Notes under the pieces: generated by a model
Seen by the model: the letters and a program-made list of their open reading frames with translations, nothing else
What the model was told of the DNA's origin: nothing
Database searches by the model: none
In this document: piece by piece, positions 58,347 to 64,000 of the stretch
How positions within the stretch are numbered: position 1 is the stretch's first letter
Layout: each line of letters opens with the position of its first letter
NCBI RefSeq assembly: GCF_041224415.1
Contig: NZ_JBGFFE010000007.1
Location: forward strand, 57,139 to 121,138
DNA length: 64,000 nt
Reading direction: 5' to 3'
Source: Clostridium_B lapidicellarium
GTDB taxonomy: Bacteria > Bacillota > Clostridia > Clostridiales > Clostridiaceae
Program-made: the position numbers and the translations under genes

Positions 58347-59278
58347 TAATTTTCACTGCTGCTTTTCAACCATTGAGACCAGCTTGTATTGAAATTATCC
58401 CTGTTCTCCCTCGTATATTTATAAAATTTCTTTATGAATTCAGATCTTTCCCCCGAAAAGCTTCCAGGTTTATAGCCGGATTTTAAAAGGTTCTTACCTC
58501 CCAGAAGCACTTGCCTTTCCATTATATCTTCAAGGCTTACATCCTTGGAATTTTTCATCATATCATACATTGTCATAAAAGTAGTAGTTCTTCCAATACC
58601 AGCCTTGCAGTGGAAATGATACCATGTATTTTCGGGCATATTTTTAACTATTTTTATAAAATAATCCACCATTTCATCTGAAGGTCTCTCATTGTCCGTA
58701 ACAGGTATTCTGATATAATTCATACCATTTTGTTCCACCAGCTCTCTTTCGCTTTGAACCTCAGCTGGAATTATTTCCTTCCCGTCAATTTCAATCTCTT
58801 CATTCAGCTCAATGTCCTTGAGCTTTTCACTTTCATCTTTCAATACTTCTTCCCTGCTCAATCCTTTATTAGCCTTATTATTATCTTCACCAACCCAGCT
58901 GACCGCAAGGTTGTTTATAAATCCGTGAGATTCCTGCCTTAAGTCAATTACAGCTATAGGTACATTTCCTATCTGTTCTTTCAGAATTTTTATGTTATTT
59001 CCGGTAAACTGCGCACTTCCTGAAGCATTTAATATGGATAACCCTTTCAGATTCACATCTTTTTTATCTATATTATCCGTGCTTTTCCTGAATCTCTTTG
59101 GAATCTTTGCCTTTTTCTTGGAATCTATTTTAAGGTGTGATTCAACGCTTACAGATTCATTTACAGGTTCAAGAATCCCTTCGGAGTACACTTGAGATAT
59201 TCCAATAGCATTTACAAATGATGTAAAAAACACTGTAAAGATAAATATGCTTATTGATCTGGTAAATTTTTTCTTCAT
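58346..59278 (-). CDS. Secreted PTP-like phytase / tyrosine phosphatase
   Basis: The 310-residue protein has a signal peptide (about 1-24) and the signature HCKAGIGRTT (His223, Cys224, Arg230), with a general acid candidate in VTDNERPS (191-198). This is the fold of cysteine phosphatases that remove phosphates from inositol hexakisphosphate, known from anaerobic rumen bacteria such as Selenomonas, and of bacterial effector phosphatases. Phosphopeptide activity is possible. Confidence 0.85.
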   Translation of the reverse strand: MKKKFTRSISIFIFTVFFTSFVNAIGISQVYSEGILEPVNESVSVESHLKIDSKKKAKIPKRFRKSTDNIDKKDVNLKGLSILNASGSAQFTGNNIKILKEQIGNVPIAVIDLRQESHGFINNLAVSWVGEDNNKANKGLSREEVLKDESEKLKDIELNEEIEIDGKEIIPAEVQSERELVEQNGMNYIRIPVTDNERPSDEMVDYFIKIVKNMPENTWYHFHCKAGIGRTTTFMTMYDMMKNSKDVSLEDIMERQVLLGGKNLLKSGYKPGSFSGERSEFIKKFYKYTRENRDNFNTSWSQWLKSSSEN

Positions 59279-59368
59279 GTATATTTCACCTCTCTTTCAT
59301 ATATATCTTTTCAATTTTATTAAAATAATATTACTTGAATTCAATTATAAAAAGCATATATAAAATAT

Positions 59369-59405
59369 ATCCGGAAAAGAAAATATATTCTCTTCCGGAT
59401 TTTTG
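59369..59405. terminator. Two-way terminator between phytase-like and lyase genes
   Basis: ATCCGGAA/TTCCGGAT stem with AT-rich loop and T-tracts on both strands. It lies 25 bases behind the stop at 59430 on the minus strand. Confidence 0.8.
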
Positions 59406-59429
59406 CTGTATGCTCTTCATATTTATAAA

Positions 59430-60632
59430 TTATTTTACTATTAAATCAAGGGCTTGTTTCAAATCAGCTATTATATCTTCTACATTTTCAAGACCAACAG
59501 ACAACCTTACCAGTCCATCACTTATACCAGCAGCATGTCTCTCTTCTGGAGTGTAAGGTGAGTGGGTCATGGAAGCAGGATGTTCTATAAGAGTTTCTGC
59601 ATCTCCCAAACTCACTGCCAGGGTTGCAACATTCACGTTGTTCATAACAGTTATGCCTTCTTCAACTCCACCTTTCAACTCGAAAGAAATCATGGCACCC
59701 GGATATTTCATCTGTTTTCTGGCAAGTTCATAGTATTCAAAACTTTCAAGTCCAGGATAATATACTTTACCAACCGCAGGGTGTGTCTCCAGGAATTTAG
59801 CAACTTCCATGGCATTTTTACAGTGCTTTTCCATTCTTATTCCCAGGGTTTTCAAACCTCTTATTATAAGATATGCATCAAATGGACTGAGTACAGCACC
59901 TGTCATATCTTTCAATCCAGAAAATTTGACATCATCTATAAAATCTTTCTTTCCAACGACAAAACCGGCTATAACGTCACCGTGGCCATTCAAATATTTT
60001 GTTGCAGAATGAACCACTACATCGGCACCCAATTCCAAAGGTCTTTGAAGATATGGGGTACAAAATGTATTATCGACAATCACAAAACAGTCTTTATTAT
60101 TATTATGGGCAACCTCAGATATTTTCCTGATGTCATTGATTTTTAAAGTTGGATTTGCAGGGGTTTCAAGGTAAACTACCCTTGTATTTGGTTTCAAGGC
60201 ATTTTTTATTTCCTCCAGGTTAGAAGCATCTACAAAAGTCACATCCACTCCGAATTTTGTAAGTCCATGACTTAAAAGGGAAAAAGTACATCCATATAAA
60301 GTGTCAGATGCAACCACATGATCGCCGGCTTTTAATGCAGTCCAAAGAGCTGAAGAAATAGCTCCCATACCCGAAGAAGTAGATACTGCAGCTTCTCCGC
60401 CTTCAAGCAGGGCTAATTTTTCCTCCACCGCACTGCAGGTTGGATTTCCGAGTCTGGTATACACATATCCGCCTTCCTCACCTGCAAATCGTTTTCCACC
60501 CTGCTCTGCCGAGTCAAATACAAAGGTTGATGTCTGATATATGGGAGTTGCCAAAGATCCGAACTGCCTATCCCTTATATTTCCACCATGTATGGCCTTG
60601 GTATCAAAACCCATTTTTGTTATATTTCTCAT
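59430..60632 (-). CDS. Methionine gamma-lyase / cystathionine lyase family
   Basis: The 400-residue PLP enzyme has YTRLGNPTCSAVEEKLALLE, SSGMGAISSALW, YLETPANPTLKI, DNTFCTPYLQ and HSATKYLNGHGD, closest by motif to methionine gamma-lyase, which releases methanethiol, ammonia and 2-oxobutyrate. ATG 60632 behind GGAAGG is taken. A cystathionine gamma-synthase or lyase is the alternative. Confidence 0.9.
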   Translation of the reverse strand: MRNITKMGFDTKAIHGGNIRDRQFGSLATPIYQTSTFVFDSAEQGGKRFAGEEGGYVYTRLGNPTCSAVEEKLALLEGGEAAVSTSSGMGAISSALWTALKAGDHVVASDTLYGCTFSLLSHGLTKFGVDVTFVDASNLEEIKNALKPNTRVVYLETPANPTLKINDIRKISEVAHNNNKDCFVIVDNTFCTPYLQRPLELGADVVVHSATKYLNGHGDVIAGFVVGKKDFIDDVKFSGLKDMTGAVLSPFDAYLIIRGLKTLGIRMEKHCKNAMEVAKFLETHPAVGKVYYPGLESFEYYELARKQMKYPGAMISFELKGGVEEGITVMNNVNVATLAVSLGDAETLIEHPASMTHSPYTPEERHAAGISDGLVRLSVGLENVEDIIADLKQALDLIVK

Positions 60633-60725
60633 TAAGCTCATCCTTCCCAATTAAAATATAAATCTCAACTATTTTTTAAAGCAAATACTATACCATATCC
60701 TAAATAAAATAATTGGGTCAAACTG

Positions 60726-60766
60726 TAAAAAATAGTTGCCAAAGATTTTAAACTATGGCAATTTTA
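60726..60766 (-). terminator. Terminator of the TyrR-like gene
   Basis: Minus-strand TTGCCA/TGGCAA stem followed by CTATTTTTT, about 60 bases behind the stop at 60824. Confidence 0.65.
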
Positions 60767-60823
60767 TTTTACAACAGGAAACTATTCTTTACATTTCTGA
60801 CAAGTCACACCTAGATCCGAGAA

Positions 60824-62386
60824 TTATCTTATATTATATTTTTTTATCTTATTCATCACAGTGGTATGAGACACTCCTAAAACCTTTGCAGCTTTTCTAA
60901 GACTGCTGTACTTTTTCAACGTAGATGCAAGTACTTCCTTTTCAACATTTCCCACAGCTTCTTTAAGAGTGATATCAGTATTTGTTTTTTCCCTAGATCT
61001 TGCATATTCATTATATTTGGGAAGGTTGACAATTAAATTATCTTCATTTAGAATATCACCGTAACATAAATTCATTGCCCTTTCTATAACATTCCTAAGT
61101 TCCCTTACATTTCCTGGCCATTTATATTTCATCAATTTTTTCATGAATTCTACTCCCACACCCTTTATATTCCTATTTAACTTTTTATTTAATTTATTTA
61201 TAAAAAAATTCACCAATGCGGGTATGTCAGACAGTCTCTCTCTGAGCGGAGGTATATATATTGGAATTACATTGAGCCTATAATATAGATCTTCCCTAAA
61301 AGTTCCCTTTTCTATCATGCTTTCTAAATCCCTGTTGGTAGCTGCAATTACCCTTACATTCACTTTTTCCTCTAAATTGCTCCCAATTTTCCGTATGGTG
61401 CCCTCTTGAAGTACTCTTAAAAGTTTTGCCTGCAGCGGAAGTGAAAGTTCACCTATTTCATCTAAAAATATAGTCCCATTATCTGCTGCCTTAAAAAGCC
61501 CTTCTTTCCCCTGTTCCCTCGCGCCAGTAAAGCTCCCTCTAGTATATCCAAAGAGTTCACTTTCAATAAGATTTTCCGGCAGGGATGCACAATTTAAGGT
61601 CACAAAATTTTCATCTGCTCTAAGGCTCAAATTGTGGATTGCATTTGCAAAGAGCTCCTTTCCAGTACCACTTTCGCCTCTCAACAGCACGGTAGATGTA
61701 CTTTTAGCTACAGCAGAACATACTTTTTCTACCTCTGTCATAACAGAGCTGTTCCCTATAATATCCTTAAAAGCCCTATCCTCCTTTGAAGTAATGGCAT
61801 TGGACAACTCTATTACCTCATTTATATCTTTAATAGAAGCAACTGCTCCCATTGTATCGCCTCTATCATCTTTAACCGGTCGGCCTGTAGTAATATAATG
61901 AATATTTATCTTTTTGTTTTTTACTTTCAGTTCTATGTTATTATAGCCTTTCCCAGTTTTTAAAATATCAATAATAGGAGCATCAAATCCAAGAAAATCC
62001 CTAATATTTTTCCCAAGGGCATCTACTTTTTTTATATTGAATATATTTTCACAATATTTATTGAAAAGTTCTACCTCACCTCTATAATTTATAGCTATGA
62101 TTCCATCCTGAACGGCATCTATTATGGCTAAAAGCCTCCTTTCATCCCTCTCATAGGGGATAAGCTCAACTCTTTGGACCTTAACCACTTCCTTCATTGA
62201 CATTATATTATACATAAGTTCTGAGATTTTCCCCTCATCCAAATTTTCCAACTTTATATATACTTTTTCCGGGAAAACTTCTAGTGAATGTATACTTATA
62301 TTATATTCACAAAATTTTTTTAAAATATCCAGTACTATGCCCATTCTATCTTTTGAAATTATTTTAATTCTCAAATAATCTTTCAT
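60824..62386 (-). CDS. TyrR-like sigma-54-dependent regulator (ACT-PAS-AAA-HTH)
   Basis: The 520-residue protein has an N-terminal ACT-like domain (about 1-78), a PAS domain (84-190), a sigma-54 AAA domain with RGESGTGKELFANAIHNLS, GYTRGSFTGA (the GAFTGA loop as GSFTGA) and GTIFLDEIGEL, and a TyrR-type HTH (SSLRKAAKVLGVSHTTVMNK) at the end. The ACT domain suggests an aromatic or other amino acid as signal. It is divergent from a transporter, the likely target, although I see no convincing -24/-12 site there. Confidence 0.9.
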   Translation of the reverse strand: MKDYLRIKIISKDRMGIVLDILKKFCEYNISIHSLEVFPEKVYIKLENLDEGKISELMYNIMSMKEVVKVQRVELIPYERDERRLLAIIDAVQDGIIAINYRGEVELFNKYCENIFNIKKVDALGKNIRDFLGFDAPIIDILKTGKGYNNIELKVKNKKINIHYITTGRPVKDDRGDTMGAVASIKDINEVIELSNAITSKEDRAFKDIIGNSSVMTEVEKVCSAVAKSTSTVLLRGESGTGKELFANAIHNLSLRADENFVTLNCASLPENLIESELFGYTRGSFTGAREQGKEGLFKAADNGTIFLDEIGELSLPLQAKLLRVLQEGTIRKIGSNLEEKVNVRVIAATNRDLESMIEKGTFREDLYYRLNVIPIYIPPLRERLSDIPALVNFFINKLNKKLNRNIKGVGVEFMKKLMKYKWPGNVRELRNVIERAMNLCYGDILNEDNLIVNLPKYNEYARSREKTNTDITLKEAVGNVEKEVLASTLKKYSSLRKAAKVLGVSHTTVMNKIKKYNIR

Positions 62387-62500
62387 CAATTGTATACTCC
62401 CTTCTAATTTAAAAACACCAGCTAATTAAAACATATCAAATATAATTTCATAGTCAAGTATCCATATAATAAATAAAATTTATAATCACCCCAAAAAATT

Positions 62501-62540
62501 CCTCCGCATAAGTTGGTAGTATACCTATTTCATACGGAGG
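62501..62540 (+). promoter_or_regulatory. Leader hairpin covering the transporter ribosome binding site
   Basis: CCTCCG (62501-62506) and its flank pair with ATACGGAGG (62532-62540), which contains the Shine-Dalgarno of the gene at 62547; inside is GGTA/TACC. This may limit translation. Confidence 0.5.
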
Positions 62541-62546
62541 TTATAT

Positions 62547-63941
62547 ATGAATGTTTTATTGATAAACCTACATTATATTTATATTATATTTATTTTAATA
62601 ATAATCATAGCCATGATATTCAAGCGGGACATATCTCTCATATGTATCATTGGTATTTTCACTTTGGGAATATTTGCAACAAATTCCATACCTAAATCCA
62701 TAATAGGAATCTTCAACAGCTTAGTTCATGCAACCAAGGAGCTTATGCCCACAATCTTCATAATATCTATAATAACTGCAATGAGCAACGTTCTCGTCGT
62801 AGTGGGAATAAACAGAGAGCTGGTATCTCCCTTTAAAAAGATAATGAAATCCTACTGGATGTGCTATTGGATCATAGGAATAGTAATGATGACCTTGTCC
62901 TGGTTTTTCTGGCCTTCCCCTGCCGTAGCCCTCATCGGGGCATTATTTTTACCCATAGCAAAAAAAGTAGGTCTCCCGCCAATAGGTACCGCAGTAGCTA
63001 TGAATCTATTTGGTCACGGGATAGCATTATCCAGCGATTTCATAATACAGGCAGCCCCTAAACTCACAGCTGATGCAGCCGGAATAAAAGTTTCAAGCGT
63101 GATATCTGCAAGCATACCTCTTACCATAGTTATGGGTGCAGTTACTACAATTACAGCTTTTTATCTGCTCAGGAGAGATATGAAAAATGGGAATATAAAC
63201 ATGAACTTTCAACGGGAAGAAACAATTACAAAAAAGGAAAAAGATACTATAGTTATACCTGGCATACTCAGAAAATTTCTAACTATATTCATAATATTTA
63301 TATTTGTTTTGGATATAGTAATTATGTCTGCATGCAAACTCCAGGGAGGAGATGCAACAGCTTTGATAGGTGGAACTGCCATTTTTATTTTGAGCTTGAT
63401 TTCAATTATAGCTTATCGAAAAAGGTGCCTGGAAAAAATTACGACCCATATTGTAGACGGCCTTATATTTGGATTCAAAATATTTGGTATAGTCATACCA
63501 ATTGCAGCTTTCTTCTACTTGGGAGACTCAGCTTTTACAGAAATATTCGGCAAAGTACTCCCCCAGTTTTCCCACGGTATAGTCAATGACCTTGGGGCAG
63601 CTTTTTCAAATATCACTCCCTCCAGCCCGCTGTTCGCATCCGGGACTTTGACCATAGTAGGTGCTATAACAGGTCTAGACGGATCAGGATTTTCAGGAAT
63701 ACCACTAGTAGGATCCATCGCAAAACTATTTTCTGCGGCAGCAGGCGGCGGCGTATCTACCCTCACAGCTCTAGGTCAAATAGCAGGCATATGGATTGGA
63801 GGTGGAACTGTAATACCGTGGGCTGTAATACCTGTTGCAGCCATATGTAAAGTAAACCCCTTCGAACTTGCAAAAAGAAACCTAATACCGGTTACACTTG
63901 GCTTACTAGTAACTACCATATTTGCATCATTTTTGATATGA
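62547..63941 (+). CDS. Membrane transporter, ion-transporter-like, substrate unknown
   Basis: The 464-residue protein has about 12 hydrophobic segments and glycine-rich repeats (FWPSPAVALIGALFLPIAKK, ASGTLTIVGAITGLDGSGFS) as in the ion transporter superfamily that includes citrate, arsenite, C4-dicarboxylate and Na+/H+ carriers. I cannot name the substrate. Being divergent from a TyrR-like ACT-PAS regulator, it could carry an amino acid or fermentation acid. Confidence 0.75.
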   Translation: MNVLLINLHYIYIIFILIIIIAMIFKRDISLICIIGIFTLGIFATNSIPKSIIGIFNSLVHATKELMPTIFIISIITAMSNVLVVVGINRELVSPFKKIMKSYWMCYWIIGIVMMTLSWFFWPSPAVALIGALFLPIAKKVGLPPIGTAVAMNLFGHGIALSSDFIIQAAPKLTADAAGIKVSSVISASIPLTIVMGAVTTITAFYLLRRDMKNGNINMNFQREETITKKEKDTIVIPGILRKFLTIFIIFIFVLDIVIMSACKLQGGDATALIGGTAIFILSLISIIAYRKRCLEKITTHIVDGLIFGFKIFGIVIPIAAFFYLGDSAFTEIFGKVLPQFSHGIVNDLGAAFSNITPSSPLFASGTLTIVGAITGLDGSGFSGIPLVGSIAKLFSAAAGGGVSTLTALGQIAGIWIGGGTVIPWAVIPVAAICKVNPFELAKRNLIPVTLGLLVTTIFASFLI

Positions 63942-64000
63942 CTGCAATATTTATAATGTCAACTAATTTTGAAAATGTCCCAAAAAGTTTTAATTATTAG

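Overview
The window is AT-rich DNA from a Firmicute, most likely a Clostridium. Indications are the low GC content, consensus sigma-A promoters with AGGAGG ribosome binding sites, two T-box leaders, a lysine riboswitch, desulfoferrodoxin, a HelD-type ATPase and a proline-tRNA ligase of the short form without an editing insertion. The species cannot be fixed from the sequence alone.

Positions 1-22850 are one arm of a prophage inserted at the 3' end of a tRNA-Trp gene. The rest of the prophage, including packaging and structural genes and the far attachment site, lies left of base 1. The lysogeny switch is at 20594-21396: a Cro-like gene leftward, a CI-like repressor rightward and three CGTCA-N3-TGACG-type operators between them. 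The integrase is at 21461-22726. From 20815 leftward runs a dense early region: excisionase-like protein, antirepressor, phage sigma factor, Gam-like protein, Rad52-like annealing protein, replication initiator with an internal iteron-type origin, DnaC-like loader, YopX, dUTPase, a methylase-like protein, a second tyrosine recombinase, HNH protein, RusA and an ArpU-like regulator, plus many small proteins. Several genes of 22-60 residues were read directly from the sequence.

Left of the ArpU-like gene (1-3740) the style changes. This accessory block has short independent transcription units, two near-perfect promoters carrying different 7-6-7 palindromes in their spacers, three copies of a 22-base hairpin placed before ribosome binding sites, and a chain of hairpins ending in a terminator. 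Just behind that terminator is a gene whose zinc finger and general layout resemble Csf1, the large subunit of type IV CRISPR systems. It is followed by a small gene cut by the window edge. This is the strongest candidate for an unusual system here, but the assignment comes from reading the sequence and needs a profile search.

Positions 22851-64000 are host chromosome. In order: tRNA-Trp, a TroA-like lipoprotein without the usual metal-binding histidines, a double HD-domain protein, tsaE-tsaB-rimI (tRNA t6A synthesis and N-acetylation), tyrS, a small P-loop protein, an AlbA_2 regulator, a zinc-ribbon protein with a sequestered ribosome binding site, an ECF transporter S component, a PAP2-type membrane phosphatase, prfC, trpS under a T-box, desulfoferrodoxin, a cyclic beta-1,2-glucan synthase-like giant of about 2850 residues, lysC-lysA under a lysine riboswitch, ftsH-helD, proS under a T-box, a glycerate kinase, a secreted GxGYxYP protein, two PLP-dependent cystathionine/methionine lyases (one behind an unidentified attenuator-like leader) flanking a secreted PTP-like phytase, and a TyrR-like activator divergent from a membrane transporter.
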